Positions 1-10,579 of a stretch of DNA of 64,000 nt are shown here, one piece after another. How positions within the stretch are numbered: the first letter of the stretch is position 1; each line of letters begins with the position of its first letter. The position numbers were made by a program, and so were the translations under genes. Origin of the DNA: Clostridium sp. GTDB lineage: Bacteria > Bacillota > Clostridia > Clostridiales > Clostridiaceae. The notes under the pieces were generated by a model. That model worked only from the letters and a program-made list of their open reading frames with translations, had not been told where the DNA came from and ran no database searches. The stretch spans positions 124,001 through 188,000 of the forward strand of contig NZ_JAKVOI010000001.1 of assembly GCF_022482905.1 (NCBI RefSeq). Reading direction: 5' to 3'.

Positions 1-213
1 AAAGGCTTCCGTCTGTATTTTTGGCCTCTTGGTGTTGTCTACAGTGAAACCATAATAGGTAATTTCATGAATGCCCAATTTTTTGCACAGCCTGAATAAT
101 TCAACTCCAGGCTTTAATCCGCATTCATAGCCCTTTTCTTTACTCATGCCGTTTTTTACTGCCCAGCGCCTATTTCCATCTGGAATTATTCCTATATGAT
201 TTGGAATTTTCAT
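1..213 (-). CDS. uppS: UppS-like cis-prenyltransferase (5' part only)
   Basis: The first 71 codons of a gene that runs off the left edge. The start IPNHIGIIPDGNRRWA is the family's diphosphate-binding signature, with the Mg-binding Asp in PDGNRRW. Family members (undecaprenyl diphosphate synthase type) add isopentenyl diphosphate to farnesyl diphosphate to make the lipid carrier for cell-wall sugars. The ATG has an AAAGAGGT ribosome binding site. The later motif reads FTVDNTKRP where housekeeping enzymes have FSxENWxRP, so this may be a divergent paralogue rather than the main UppS. The catalytic C-terminal half is not visible. Confidence 0.85.
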   Translation of the reverse strand, partial: MKIPNHIGIIPDGNRRWAVKNGMSKEKGYECGLKPGVELFRLCKKLGIHEITYYGFTVDNTKRPKIQTEAF

Positions 214-310
214 AAAATAAATACCTCTTTAAACAAATTTAAACATACAGCTATTGTTAAATTATTGCCACATGAAAAATTATTATTCAACTAATGCATA
301 TTAAAAATGT

Positions 311-346
311 AAAAGAGGATGTTTCAAAACCAGGACATCCTCTTTT
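311..346 (-). terminator. Rho-independent terminator of the ABC permease gene
   Basis: Perfect 12-bp inverted repeat (AAAAGAGGATGT at 311-322, ACATCCTCTTTT at 335-346) lying just past the stop codon at 355. On the minus strand the stem is followed by a T-rich run. Confidence 0.75.
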
Positions 347-354
347 GAATGCTA

Positions 355-1161
355 TCAATGCAAAAGTCTTTTCTTAACTTTTTTTTCAGCAGCTTCCACA
401 AGTTTGTACATGATATAAGCTAACACGGACAATATTATTATACTCAGCATTACCGTATCTAATTGTGATATTTGTCCTCCAAATATTATGAGAAAACCAA
501 GGCCTTCCTTTGCTACAAGGAATTCGCCCATAATTACTCCTACCCAGGAAAGTCCCACATTTATTTTCAGTGTAGATATCAGCGCAGGAATTGAGGCGGG
601 CATTACAAGATGCATCAAAATCTGAAACTTTGAGGCACCAAAGGTTTTTAACAATCTTATTTTGTCCCTGTCAACTTCTTTAAAGGCATTTAGTACATTC
701 AGTATAGTCACTACTATGGAAATAAGTACGGCTACCATGATAATAGCCGATATTCCGTTGCCTACCCAGAATATTATTATCGGTGCCAGGGCTATTTTAG
801 GAAGTGCATTCAGTACAACAAGGTATGGATCAAGTACTTCGGATACGAAGTCAGACAGCCACAGAAGTACTGCAATTAAAGCACCAAGGATTGTACTTAT
901 CAGGAATCCAAGTATGGTTTCGATACAGGTTATACCTATATGTTCAAACATGGAACCTTCCATATATAGTTTTATCAGGTTTTTCCACATTCTAGAGGGG
1001 GTACTTGTCAGAAAGGGATCTATCCATTTCAAGTCACCGGCTATTTCCCATAGAGCAAAGAAACATATTAAAATCAAAGTTCTACATATAAGTATTTTCC
1101 TTTTCTTAGTGCGTATACTTTTTATATACAGCTGATGTTCTTTCAAATTGTCTATCATCAT
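355..1161 (-). CDS. ABC transporter permease, SsuC/TauC/NrtB type
   Basis: Integral membrane subunit of an importer of the nitrate/sulfonate/taurine class; about six hydrophobic helices across 268 residues, matching the family length. The cytoplasmic EAA loop that docks on the ATPase is visible as KTFGASKFQILMHLVMP. I place the start at the ATG at 1161, eight bases after a GGAAGGAG site, and not at an upstream in-frame TTG. It overlaps the end of the ATPase gene by 4 bases, so the two are translationally coupled. The matching binding protein is encoded at 6546 on the other strand. The substrate cannot be read from the sequence; an organic sulfur, nitrogen or thiamine-precursor compound is typical. 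Confidence 0.88.
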   Translation of the reverse strand: MMIDNLKEHQLYIKSIRTKKRKILICRTLILICFFALWEIAGDLKWIDPFLTSTPSRMWKNLIKLYMEGSMFEHIGITCIETILGFLISTILGALIAVLLWLSDFVSEVLDPYLVVLNALPKIALAPIIIFWVGNGISAIIMVAVLISIVVTILNVLNAFKEVDRDKIRLLKTFGASKFQILMHLVMPASIPALISTLKINVGLSWVGVIMGEFLVAKEGLGFLIIFGGQISQLDTVMLSIIILSVLAYIMYKLVEAAEKKVKKRLLH

Positions 1162-1916
1162 ATATTCAACTCCTTCCAAATTTTGTTGAAGTATATTCTG
1201 AATTCAGGATCTTCTCTGCATTTTAAAGGAGAGGTATAAGATTGATCAAAGGTTATATCAAATATCTTTTTTACTCTGGCAGGTCTGTTAGAAAGTACCA
1301 GAATTCTATTTGACATGGAAATTGCCTCGGCAATATCATGAGTTACCATTATAACTGTTTTACCTTCCTTTTTTAGTATTTTAAATATCTCATCGCTTAT
1401 ATTGAGTCTTGTCTGATAATCAAGTGCTGAAAAAGGCTCGTCAAGGAGAAGAACTTCAGGGCTTAGAGCCAGGGTTCTTATTAGAGCCACTTTCTGCCTC
1501 ATTCCGCCGGATAGCTCTTCGGGATAGTAGTTTACGAAGTCTATAAGGCCATAGTTCTTTAGTAGTGAAGTTATCTTATTCTTATATAAATCGATGGACT
1601 TATGTTGTATTTTTATACCTAATGTTATGTTGTCCCAGACAGTTGACCACTCAAAGAGCTGGTCCCTTTGAAACATATATCCCATTTTAGCAGAAGCGGA
1701 AGTTATCTTTTCATTGTCTATATATATATTTCCATAGGAAGGTTTTATGAGACCTGCAATTATATTTAAAAGAGTAGTTTTACCACAGCCGGAAGGTCCA
1801 ACTATACTTAAAAATTCACCTTCCTTTACGGAAAGGCATATATCCTTCAAAGCTTCTGTAGAACCTTTTGGTGAATGGTAGTTCATATATATATCTTTTA
1901 CTGTTAATTTATCCAA
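1158..1916 (-). CDS. ABC transporter ATP-binding protein, SsuB/TauB type
   Basis: Cytoplasmic ATPase that powers the adjacent permease. Walker A GPSGCGKTT is at residues 40-48, the Q-loop at FQRDQ, the ABC signature LSGGMRQK at 135-142, Walker B VLLLDEP around 155-161 and the switch His in VTHDI. At 252 residues it has the normal length for the family. The start is a TTG at 1916 preceded by GGGAG. It is the first gene of a two-gene minus-strand operon (ATPase, then permease) divergent from the long BadF-type gene at 2154, so both may share the control region 1917-2153. Confidence 0.9.
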   Translation of the reverse strand: MDKLTVKDIYMNYHSPKGSTEALKDICLSVKEGEFLSIVGPSGCGKTTLLNIIAGLIKPSYGNIYIDNEKITSASAKMGYMFQRDQLFEWSTVWDNITLGIKIQHKSIDLYKNKITSLLKNYGLIDFVNYYPEELSGGMRQKVALIRTLALSPEVLLLDEPFSALDYQTRLNISDEIFKILKKEGKTVIMVTHDIAEAISMSNRILVLSNRPARVKKIFDITFDQSYTSPLKCREDPEFRIYFNKIWKELNI

Positions 1917-2082
1917 AATATCATCTCCCAGCCAGAGTTTGGTTGTTTATTTCAATTAATATGTTGTAAACCATGATTTATTATATGAAAATCCGAAATG
2001 TATTGTGATTGATGATTTTGGTGCTGTAAATATTGGGCAATTATGATTAGTGTCTTGAATTATGATCTATTTCATGTTAGAA

Positions 2083-2110
2083 TTGCGTGATAACTCACAT
2101 ATGATATAAT
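2083..2110 (+). promoter_or_regulatory. Candidate sigma-A promoter for the BadF-type gene
   Basis: TTGCGT (2083-2088), 16-bp spacer, perfect TATAAT (2105-2110). It lies 43 bases before the start codon at 2154, inside the 237-bp divergent intergenic region. The -35 is only a partial match. Confidence 0.45.
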
Positions 2111-2153
2111 GTAATTGACAATAAAAAACTATTATTTTAAAAGGTGATTATGT

Positions 2154-5100
2154 ATGAAAAATTTATTTCACGTGGGTCTTGATGTAGGTTCGACTACTGT
2201 AAAAATAGTTGTATCAGATATTAAAGACAGTATTGTTTACAATAAATATCAAAGGCACTTTTCCGATATAAAAAGTACTATATCCAGGGTTATTAGAGAT
2301 GCCTATGAAAAGCTGAAAGATTCAGATATCACCATAATGGTTACGGGATCAGGAGGATTATCAGTATCCAAGTGGCTCAATATACCTTTTATACAGGAAG
2401 TAGTAGCTTGTACGAATACTATAGAAAAATTTATTCCACAAACCGATGTGGCCATAGAGCTTGGTGGAGAGGATGCAAAGATAACATTCTTTGAAGATGG
2501 AGTGGATCAGAGAATGAATGGTTCCTGTGCAGGTGGGACAGGTGCTTTCATAGATCAGATGGCTTCACTTCTCCAGACAGATGCAGAAGGATTGAATGAA
2601 CTGGCTAAAAATTATAGAGTTATATATCCTATAGCAGCAAGATGCGGTGTTTTTGCAAAAACAGATGTTCAGCCGCTTTTGAATGAAGGCGCTGCCAAAG
2701 AGGATATTGCAGTATCAATATTTCAATCCGTAGTGAATCAAACAATAAGTGGACTTGCTTGTGGAAAAACTATAAAAGGCAATGTGGCATTTTTGGGAGG
2801 TCCATTGTATTTTTTATCCGAACTTAGAAAGAGATTTATAGATACATTGGGACTAACCGAGGATCAGGTTATATTTCCGAATAATTCACAATTGTTTGTT
2901 GCCCTTGGGGCGGCCATTTCTTCCAAGGACAAGAGGATTATTACATTTGAAAGCCTTGTAGACAGGCTTTCCCATTTAAGTGACACTTTAACTGATGAAG
3001 TACAGACTTTAAGGCCGCTTTTCAAAGACAATGGGGAATTGAGAAGATTTAAAGAGAGACATTCCAACAGTGTAGTTGAAAGGGAGAGCCTGGAAAATTA
3101 CAGCGGGAACTGCTATTTTGGCATAGATGCAGGATCGACGACTACAAAGGCTGTACTTATAAGCGAGAATGGAAAGCTGCTGTATTCATTTTATGGAAGC
3201 AACAATGGAAATCCACTGAGATCTTCAGTAGAAATATTACGTGATATATACGGTAAGCTCCCCAAAGACGTTAAAATTGTCAATTCGGCAGTTACGGGTT
3301 ATGGAGAGGCACTTATAAAGTCTGCACTTTCTGTAGACATTGGGGAAGTTGAGACAGTATCACATTATAAAGCAGCCCAATTTTTCCAGCCAGGCGTGGA
3401 TTTTATACTTGATATTGGCGGACAGGATATGAAATGCCTGAAAATAAGGGATGGAGTAATTGACAATATAATGCTCAACGAGGCTTGTTCTTCGGGGTGC
3501 GGTTCATTTATTGAAACTTTTGCAAACTCCCTGAATATGAAAATTGAGGATTTTGCTAAAAGTGCGGAAACTTCAAAACGGCCTGTGGATTTAGGCTCAC
3601 GATGCACTGTATTTATGAATTCCAAGGTCAAACAGGCGCAGAAGGAAGGCCTGTCTGTAGGAGATATATCTGCAGGACTTTCATATTCCGTTATAAAAAA
3701 TGCACTTTTTAAAGTTATAAAAATAAGAGATCCAAGAGAACTTGGGAAAAAGATAATAGTCCAAGGTGGAACTTTTTACAATGATGCCGTGCTCAGGGCA
3801 TTTGAGCTTATATCTGAAAGAGAAGTAATAAGACCTGATATAGCCGGGCTTATGGGAGCCTTTGGAGCGGCTATTATTTCCAAGGAAAGATATAATCCCT
3901 CATATACGAGTACTCTCCTGAAAAGGGAACAGCTTAAGAATTTTAATGCAAAGACAGCTATGAATAGATGCGGCAGATGTGCAAACAATTGTCTGCTCAC
4001 TATAAACGAATTTTCCGATGGACACAAGTTTGTTTCAGGCAACAGGTGTGAAAGAGGAATAGGAATTCAAAATACCGGCAATGACATCCCGAATCTTTTT
4101 GATTACAAATATCGAAGAATATTTAATTATGTTCCTCTTAAAAAGGATGAGGCCTTTAGAGGACAAGTCGGTATTCCGCGAGTGTTGAATTTATACGAGA
4201 ATTATCCATTTTGGTTTACATTTTTTACAAAATTAGGGTTTAGGGTGGAACTTTCACCTCGATCCACGAAGGACATATATGCTCTCGGGATAGAGACAAT
4301 ACCTTCAGAGTCGGCCTGCTATCCTGCAAAACTGGTACATGGACATATAATGAGCCTTATCAACAGGGGAATTAAATTTATATTCTATCCGTGCATACCT
4401 TATGAGCAGAAAGAACAGAAAAAGGCAGACAACCACTATAATTGTCCTATGGTAACTTCTTATCCGGAAGTCATAAAAAACAACATGGACGTACTCTCTG
4501 AAGAAAATATCAATTTCAAGAATCCATTTTTACCGCTGGATGACAGGAACAGGCTTATAGACAGGCTGTTTGAAGAATTTGGTGAATTCAATATACCAAA
4601 GGGAGAAATAAGGGAAGCAGTAGAAGCTGCATATAGAGAAGACAGGTGTGTAAAGGAAGATATAAGAAAAAAAGGTACAGAAGTAATTGAATATCTTAGG
4701 GAAACTGGCAAAACAGGGATAGTTCTTGCAGGAAGACCATATCACATAGATCCTGAGATAAATCATGGAATACCAAACATAATAACTTCCTATGGCATGG
4801 CAGTTTTAACGGAGGATTCCGTAGCACACCTTGGAGTTGTTGAAAGGCCTCTGAGGGTTGTGGATCAGTGGGTATATCATTCTAGATTATATTCCGCTGC
4901 AAGCTTTGTAGCAGTTCAGGATAATCTTGAACTTATTCAGCTGAATTCTTTTGGATGCGGACTTGATGCTGTTACTACAGATCAGACTCAGGAAATATTA
5001 AATAGGTATGAAAAATTGTATACTGTACTTAAAATAGATGAGGTAAGTAATCTGGGTGCAATAAAGATAAGAATACGCTCACTGAAGGCTGCGCTGGAAG

Positions 5101-6449
5101 AGAGGAAAAAGGCAGGTTTTAAACCTCACAAAGTTGGAGAAAATACCAAAAAGATAGTATTTACCAGAGAGATGAGGAAGAAACATACAATATTATGTCC
5201 TCAGATGTCACCAATACATTTCCAGTTTATTCAGGAAGCTTTCAATGCTTCAAACTATAAACTTGAAGTGCTTCCTTCAGTGGACAGGAGAGCGGTGGAT
5301 GAAGGACTTAAGTATGTAAACAATGATGCCTGTTATCCATCCATAATAGTCGTAGGGCAGATAATAGAAGCTCTTAAATCAGGGAAATACGATCTGCACA
5401 ATACATCGGTCATGATATCACAGACAGGCGGAGGCTGTAGAGCAACCAACTATATAGCATTTTTGAGGAAGGCATTGAAGGAAGCGGGAATGCAAAATAT
5501 ACCTGTAATATCCATAAATGTTGTTGGAATGGAAAAAAATCCGGGATTTAAAATTACACCGGGACTTATCAACAAGGGAATAATGGGACTTGTATATGGA
5601 GATCTCCTGATGAGGGTATTGTACAGGGTAAGACCTTATGAAAGAATACCGGGTTCTGCAAATTCTCTGTATAAAAGATGGGCTGAAAAATGCAAGGGAA
5701 ATGTGAGAAATGGAAGTCATGTGGAATTTAAGCAGAATATATATAACATAGTAAGGGAATTTGACAATCTGGAGATAAATAATGTGAGAAAGCCGCGTGT
5801 GGGAGTAGTAGGCGAGATACTTGTAAAATTTCATCCAACTGCCAATAATGAAATTGTCAAGGTTCTTGAAAATGAAGGGGCTGAGGCAGTAGTTCCGGAT
5901 CTAACGGACTTTCTGCTCTACTGTGCTTACGATGCAAAATTTAAACATGAAAATCTGTCGGGAACATTGCTGAGTGAAATAATAAAAGGTGCAGGTATAA
6001 AGTTCATCGAATATTATAGACGGCACATGAAAATTGCATTGAAAAACAGCTGCCGTTTTTCACCGCCTTCTGACATAGAAGAACTGGCAGAGGGGGCGTC
6101 CGGTGTGCTTTCTCTGGGAAATCAGACAGGTGAGGGATGGTTTTTGACAGCTGAGATGATAGAGCTTATAAAAAGCGGCACCAGGAATATAGTATGTATG
6201 CAGCCTTTTGCATGTCTCCCGAATCATGTGACGGGCAAGGGAATGATAAAGGAATTGAAGAGGAAATATCATGGAAGCAATATAGCTGCCATTGATTATG
6301 ATCCCGGTGCAAGTGAGGTCAACCAGCTGAACAGGTTGAAGCTTATGCTCTCCGTTGCCTTCAAGTCACTTAAAGATCAGGAAGCCTTTGAAGCTGAAAG
6401 CAGTGAGTTTATGGGCAAACCTGCATTTGCGGATGATATAAATAAATAA
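2154..6449 (+). CDS. Giant double BadF/HgdC-type activase with DUF2229 region
   Basis: A 1431-residue cytoplasmic iron-sulfur ATPase of the acyl-CoA dehydratase activase family. Two actin-like ATPase domains are visible: [10 protein letters not shown] near residue 8 and [10 protein letters not shown] near 323. Each keeps the pair of cysteines that holds a bridging [4Fe-4S] cluster in HgdC: Cys125/Cys164 and Cys445/Cys484, both 39 residues apart. An extra cysteine group RCGRCANNC near 603 and the long DUF2229-type C-terminal half follow. Relatives use ATP to push low-potential electrons into a partner enzyme; the partner here is not visible. It sits between the two halves of an ABC importer, suggesting a joint role. 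The start follows AAAGGTGAT. Confidence 0.85.
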   Translation: MKNLFHVGLDVGSTTVKIVVSDIKDSIVYNKYQRHFSDIKSTISRVIRDAYEKLKDSDITIMVTGSGGLSVSKWLNIPFIQEVVACTNTIEKFIPQTDVAIELGGEDAKITFFEDGVDQRMNGSCAGGTGAFIDQMASLLQTDAEGLNELAKNYRVIYPIAARCGVFAKTDVQPLLNEGAAKEDIAVSIFQSVVNQTISGLACGKTIKGNVAFLGGPLYFLSELRKRFIDTLGLTEDQVIFPNNSQLFVALGAAISSKDKRIITFESLVDRLSHLSDTLTDEVQTLRPLFKDNGELRRFKERHSNSVVERESLENYSGNCYFGIDAGSTTTKAVLISENGKLLYSFYGSNNGNPLRSSVEILRDIYGKLPKDVKIVNSAVTGYGEALIKSALSVDIGEVETVSHYKAAQFFQPGVDFILDIGGQDMKCLKIRDGVIDNIMLNEACSSGCGSFIETFANSLNMKIEDFAKSAETSKRPVDLGSRCTVFMNSKVKQAQKEGLSVGDISAGLSYSVIKNALFKVIKIRDPRELGKKIIVQGGTFYNDAVLRAFELISEREVIRPDIAGLMGAFGAAIISKERYNPSYTSTLLKREQLKNFNAKTAMNRCGRCANNCLLTINEFSDGHKFVSGNRCERGIGIQNTGNDIPNLFDYKYRRIFNYVPLKKDEAFRGQVGIPRVLNLYENYPFWFTFFTKLGFRVELSPRSTKDIYALGIETIPSESACYPAKLVHGHIMSLINRGIKFIFYPCIPYEQKEQKKADNHYNCPMVTSYPEVIKNNMDVLSEENINFKNPFLPLDDRNRLIDRLFEEFGEFNIPKGEIREAVEAAYREDRCVKEDIRKKGTEVIEYLRETGKTGIVLAGRPYHIDPEINHGIPNIITSYGMAVLTEDSVAHLGVVERPLRVVDQWVYHSRLYSAASFVAVQDNLELIQLNSFGCGLDAVTTDQTQEILNRYEKLYTVLKIDEVSNLGAIKIRIRSLKAALEERKKAGFKPHKVGENTKKIVFTREMRKKHTILCPQMSPIHFQFIQEAFNASNYKLEVLPSVDRRAVDEGLKYVNNDACYPSIIVVGQIIEALKSGKYDLHNTSVMISQTGGGCRATNYIAFLRKALKEAGMQNIPVISINVVGMEKNPGFKITPGLINKGIMGLVYGDLLMRVLYRVRPYERIPGSANSLYKRWAEKCKGNVRNGSHVEFKQNIYNIVREFDNLEINNVRKPRVGVVGEILVKFHPTANNEIVKVLENEGAEAVVPDLTDFLLYCAYDAKFKHENLSGTLLSEIIKGAGIKFIEYYRRHMKIALKNSCRFSPPSDIEELAEGASGVLSLGNQTGEGWFLTAEMIELIKSGTRNIVCMQPFACLPNHVTGKGMIKELKRKYHGSNIAAIDYDPGASEVNQLNRLKLMLSVAFKSLKDQEAFEAESSEFMGKPAFADDINK

Positions 6450-6460
6450 TGATTAATGGA

Positions 6461-6502
6461 AATGATTTTGTGAAAAATAGTTTTTCACAAAATCATTTTT
6501 TA
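6461..6502 (+). terminator. Rho-independent terminator after the BadF-type gene
   Basis: Perfect 17-bp inverted repeat, arms 6461-6477 and 6481-6497, with a 3-base loop and a T run. It separates the activase gene from the binding-protein gene at 6546. Confidence 0.85.
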
Positions 6503-6545
6503 TTTCATACTATGGACTAGTATAAAAATTATATGGGGGACAAGT

Positions 6546-7565
6546 ATGAAAAAACATAAAATAAGTATTTTGGCACTTCTGTTCAGCTTTGTAATGGCAG
6601 CTTCAATTTTTTCAGGATGCGGAAGCAGCAAGAATGGAGATAAAAGCCTTAAAAAGGTAAGGTTGAACGAGGTTGCAAGATCCGTATTCTATGCACCTAT
6701 GTATGCAGCTATAAATGAAGGCATGTTCAAAAAGCAGGGGCTTGAGATAGATATTACTACAGGACAGGGAGCAGACAAGACAATGCAGACTGTGTTGAGT
6801 AAAAACGCCGACATAGGATTCTGTGGTCCTGAACAGGTAATATACATCTATAATCAAAAGAGAGAGGATTATCCTATATTATTTGCACAGATGACTACAA
6901 CCGACGGTTCTTTTATGGTAAGCAGAAAAGATGAGAAAAATTTTAAATGGCAGGATTTGAAGGGAAAGAACATAATAGGTGGAAGGCCAGGGGGAGTACC
7001 GGAAATGGCGCTTGAGTATGCACTTAGAAAAAATAAAGTTGAACCTGGAAAAGATGTGAATATTATAACGAATCTTGCATATACTGCAACATCAGGTGCC
7101 TTTAAGTCGGGTACGGGAGACTATGTTGCACTTTTCGAACCTACTGCAAGTATGCTTGAGAAAGATAAAAATGGATATATAGTTGCCTCGGTAGGAGGAG
7201 CATCGGGAAGCCTTCCATATACCTGTTACTTTGCAACCAAATCCTATATTTCACAAAATCCTGATGTTATAAAGAAATTTACCAAAGCCATATATGAAGG
7301 TCAGGTATGGGTTCAAAAACACAGTGACAAGGAAGTTGCAGAATCTATAAAATCATTTTTCCCTGGTACTGATGAAGGAATACTCGAATCTGTGGTCAAA
7401 AATTATAGAAGTATAAATGCATATGCACTGACACCGGAAATCAAACAGGAAAACTTAGATAGATTAATGGATATAATACAGTCATATAAATCCAGTTTAA
7501 TACCACAGAGACCTCCTTTTGAAAAAATAGTTGACAATTCCTTTGCAAAGGAAGCTGTAAAATGA
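6546..7565 (+). CDS. ABC transporter substrate-binding lipoprotein, SsuA/NMT1-like
   Basis: Extracytoplasmic binding protein of 339 residues. A charged start, a hydrophobic stretch and the lipobox FSGC (lipidated Cys25) mark it as a membrane-anchored lipoprotein. The body looks like the NMT1/SsuA family: an opening around EVARSVFYAPMYAAINEGMF followed by the GLEI and ADIGFCGPEQ elements. It is probably the solute receptor for the permease and ATPase at 355-1916, which lack their own binding protein. A strong GGGGGA site precedes the ATG. The ligand is unknown. Confidence 0.88.
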   Translation: MKKHKISILALLFSFVMAASIFSGCGSSKNGDKSLKKVRLNEVARSVFYAPMYAAINEGMFKKQGLEIDITTGQGADKTMQTVLSKNADIGFCGPEQVIYIYNQKREDYPILFAQMTTTDGSFMVSRKDEKNFKWQDLKGKNIIGGRPGGVPEMALEYALRKNKVEPGKDVNIITNLAYTATSGAFKSGTGDYVALFEPTASMLEKDKNGYIVASVGGASGSLPYTCYFATKSYISQNPDVIKKFTKAIYEGQVWVQKHSDKEVAESIKSFFPGTDEGILESVVKNYRSINAYALTPEIKQENLDRLMDIIQSYKSSLIPQRPPFEKIVDNSFAKEAVK

Positions 7566-7575
7566 TAAAAAATTC

Positions 7576-7603
7576 TTGACAGTTCTTCAATTAACGTTAT
7601 AAT
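7576..7603 (+). promoter_or_regulatory. Sigma-A promoter of the valS T-box transcript
   Basis: TTGACA (7576-7581), 16-bp spacer, TATAAT (7598-7603): both hexamers are perfect. It is placed correctly to start the T-box leader. Confidence 0.8.
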
Positions 7604-7609
7604 TATAAT

Positions 7610-7875
7610 GTATAAATTGAATTACAGTACTGACTGTGAAGAAGAGTAGTAGAAATAACACGGTATAAAGAGAGGAAAATTATTAGTTGAGAGATTTTCC
7701 ATACTATATTATTTCGAAGGTAGCTTTGGAGTTTCTTTATTGAATGCAAGTAGATAAAGACGGTTGTTTCCGTTAATTATTTAAGAGTCTGCATTATAGG
7801 TTTGTATGCTGCAGAAAAAAAGGTGGTAACGCGAGTCTTCGTCCTTTATTGGATGAGGACTTTTTATTTTTAAAA
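7610..7875 (+). ncRNA. T-box leader controlling valS
   Basis: tRNA-sensing riboswitch that fills the gap between the binding-protein gene and valS. The conserved T-box AGGTGGTAACGCGA is at 7821-7834. It overlaps a terminator with arms 7834-7844 and 7851-7861 followed by a T run. The likely specifier codon is GTA (Val) at 7720-7722 in the context TTCGAAG-GTA, which agrees with the downstream gene. Uncharged tRNA-Val should stabilise the antiterminator and allow valS transcription. Confidence 0.9.
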
Positions 7876-7911
7876 GAAAAGGAATATTACAAATAAATAA
7901 GGAGGATTTTT

Positions 7912-10563
7912 ATGTCAGAGAAAAAAGAGATATCAACAACTTATAATCCAAAACAATTTGAAAAGAGAATTTATGACAACTGGCAGGAAAAGGGATACTT
8001 CAGTCCGCAGCCGGATGACCATAAAAAACCATATACTATAGTCATACCCCCTCCAAATATAACTGGCAAGCTTCATTTGGGCCATGCACTGGATGACACA
8101 ATACAGGATATACTGATAAGAACTAAAAGAATGCAGGGTTATAGTGCATTATGGGTGCCCGGCGAGGATCATGCAAGTATAGCTACAGAAGTAAAGGTTG
8201 AAAAAGAACTTTTAAAGGATGGTATCAAGAAGGATCAAATAGGAAGAGAAGCATTTTTGGAAAAAACATGGGATTGGACTCATGAATACAGGGCAAGAAT
8301 TGCCAATCAAATAAAAAAGCTTGGCAGTTCTGTAGATTTTACAAGAGAAAGATTTACCATGGATTCAGGACTCAACAAAGCAGTCAGAAAATTTTTTGTG
8401 AAGTTATATGATGATGGACTTATATACCAGGGCAACAGGATAATAAACTGGTGTCCAAAATGTCAGACGGCACTGTCCGATGCTGAAATAGAGTATGAAG
8501 AGCAGGAAGGTCATTTCTGGCATATAAAATATCCCATAGTAGGAAGTGACAGATATCTGGAAATAGCTACTACAAGGCCGGAGACAATGTTTGGTGATAC
8601 TGCAATAGCTGTAAATCCCAAAGATGAAAGATACAAGGATCTAGTAGGGAAAAAAGCCATATTGCCAATAATAAATAGAGAGATTCCAATAGTTGAAGAT
8701 GATTATGTCGACATGGAATTTGGAACAGGTGCTGTCAAAATAACACCTGCACATGATCCTAACGATTATCAGGTTGGAAAGAGACATGACCTTCCTGAGA
8801 TAATAATAATGAATGAGGATGGAACAATAAAGCTGCCTGGAACCAAATACGACGGGTTGGACAGGTATGAAGCAAGAAAACTGGTAATAGAGGATTTGAA
8901 GCAGCAGGGTTTTCTGGTAAAAATACAAGAACATGTACATAATGTAGGATGTCATGACAGGTGCGGCACTACTGTTGAACCTATGCTTTCAAAGCAGTGG
9001 TTTGTAAAGATGAAGTCACTGGCAAAGCCGGCAGTTGATGCAGTTAGACAGGGAAAGATAAAATTCGTACCTAAAAGGTTTGAAAAGATATATTTCAACT
9101 GGATGGAAAACATACAGGACTGGTGTATATCGAGGCAGCTCTGGTGGGGTCATAGGATACCGGTGTGGTACTGCAAGGACTGTGGTGAGGTTATTGTATC
9201 CATGGATGAGCCTGAAAAATGTACGAAATGCGGTTCTAGTAATCTGGAACAGGATAAGGATGTGCTGGATACCTGGTTCAGTTCTGCACTATGGCCGTTT
9301 TCAACGCTTGGATGGCCTGACAATACCGATGATCTTAAATACTATTATCCAACAAGTACGCTGGTTACAGGCTATGATATAATATTTTTCTGGGTGGCAA
9401 GAATGGTTTTCTCGGGACTTTACTGTATGGATGATATTCCATTTCAGAATGTACTCATACATGGAATTGTCAGAGATTCTGATGGAAGAAAGATGTCGAA
9501 ATCTCTCGGAAATGGTGTTGATCCTATAGATGTAATAGATGAATATGGGGCAGATGCACTCAGGTTTACGCTCATTACGGGAAATTCCCCTGGAAATGAT
9601 ATAAGGTACTATCCTGAAAGGGTGGAGGCTTCCCGAAATTTTGCAAATAAGATATGGAATGCATCCAGATTTGTGCTGATGAATATGGATGAAGATCTTA
9701 TGAAAAAATATTCAGAGTGCAAAAATTATACTGAAGCAGATAGATGGGTATTGTCCAAATTGAATACACTTGTAGGGGAAGTTACTGAAAATATAGAGAA
9801 ATTCGAACTTGGGATAGCATCGCAGAAGATATATGACTTCATCTGGGGAGAATTCTGTGACTGGTATATAGAACTTGTAAAGCCGGTTATGTACGGTGAC
9901 AATGAAGAAGCAAAAGGTGTGGCCTATAATGTATTGAACAGGGTGCTGACTGTAAGTCTGCAGCTTTTACATCCAATAATGCCGTTTATAACTGAAGAAA
10001 TATATACTCATCTCTATAACAGGGAATATGAGTCCATATGTATATCCAAATGGCCTGATTATGATGAAAAATTAAAGGATATGGAAGCTGAACGGAATAT
10101 GGACTATATTATAGAAGCGATTAAGGCTGTAAGAAATTTAAGAACAGATATGAATGTCCCTGTTTCAAGAAAAGCAAAGGTACTTCTGCATATAACTGAA
10201 GATAAAGCAATAGGAGCCTTTCAATGTGGAGAAGATTATTTCAAGAAACTTGCTTCTGCTTCTGAAGTTCAATTTCTTGAAGATGAAAATGAAGTACCTG
10301 AAAATGCAGTTTCTACAGTTACAAAAGGAGCCCAGATATTCATTCCACTCTTTGATCTTGTAGACCGGGATAAGGAATTGGAAAGGCTGAACAAAGAGAA
10401 AACAAGACTTATGGGCGAAATAGAAAGAGTTGAAAAGAAGCTCAAAAATGAAAAATTTGTATCCAAGGCACCTGAGAAAGTAGTAGAGGGAGAAAGAGCC
10501 AAGGGTGAAAAGTACAGAGAGATGTTTAAAACTGTTTCAGAGCGAATAGATAGTTTGAATTAG
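7912..10563 (+). CDS. valS: Valyl-tRNA synthetase
   Basis: Class I synthetase that charges tRNA-Val in the cytoplasm. The ATP-binding HIGH motif is HLGH at residues 55-58 and KMSKS is near 527-531. The editing (CP1) domain with [10 protein letters not shown] lies between them and a C-terminal coiled coil, typical of ValRS, closes the 883-residue protein. Start ATG follows GGAGG. It is regulated by the T-box directly upstream and followed 16 bases later by folC, an order common in Firmicutes. Confidence 0.97.
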   Translation: MSEKKEISTTYNPKQFEKRIYDNWQEKGYFSPQPDDHKKPYTIVIPPPNITGKLHLGHALDDTIQDILIRTKRMQGYSALWVPGEDHASIATEVKVEKELLKDGIKKDQIGREAFLEKTWDWTHEYRARIANQIKKLGSSVDFTRERFTMDSGLNKAVRKFFVKLYDDGLIYQGNRIINWCPKCQTALSDAEIEYEEQEGHFWHIKYPIVGSDRYLEIATTRPETMFGDTAIAVNPKDERYKDLVGKKAILPIINREIPIVEDDYVDMEFGTGAVKITPAHDPNDYQVGKRHDLPEIIIMNEDGTIKLPGTKYDGLDRYEARKLVIEDLKQQGFLVKIQEHVHNVGCHDRCGTTVEPMLSKQWFVKMKSLAKPAVDAVRQGKIKFVPKRFEKIYFNWMENIQDWCISRQLWWGHRIPVWYCKDCGEVIVSMDEPEKCTKCGSSNLEQDKDVLDTWFSSALWPFSTLGWPDNTDDLKYYYPTSTLVTGYDIIFFWVARMVFSGLYCMDDIPFQNVLIHGIVRDSDGRKMSKSLGNGVDPIDVIDEYGADALRFTLITGNSPGNDIRYYPERVEASRNFANKIWNASRFVLMNMDEDLMKKYSECKNYTEADRWVLSKLNTLVGEVTENIEKFELGIASQKIYDFIWGEFCDWYIELVKPVMYGDNEEAKGVAYNVLNRVLTVSLQLLHPIMPFITEEIYTHLYNREYESICISKWPDYDEKLKDMEAERNMDYIIEAIKAVRNLRTDMNVPVSRKAKVLLHITEDKAIGAFQCGEDYFKKLASASEVQFLEDENEVPENAVSTVTKGAQIFIPLFDLVDRDKELERLNKEKTRLMGEIERVEKKLKNEKFVSKAPEKVVEGERAKGEKYREMFKTVSERIDSLN

Positions 10564-10579
10564 TTAGGTGTGAAAGAGT

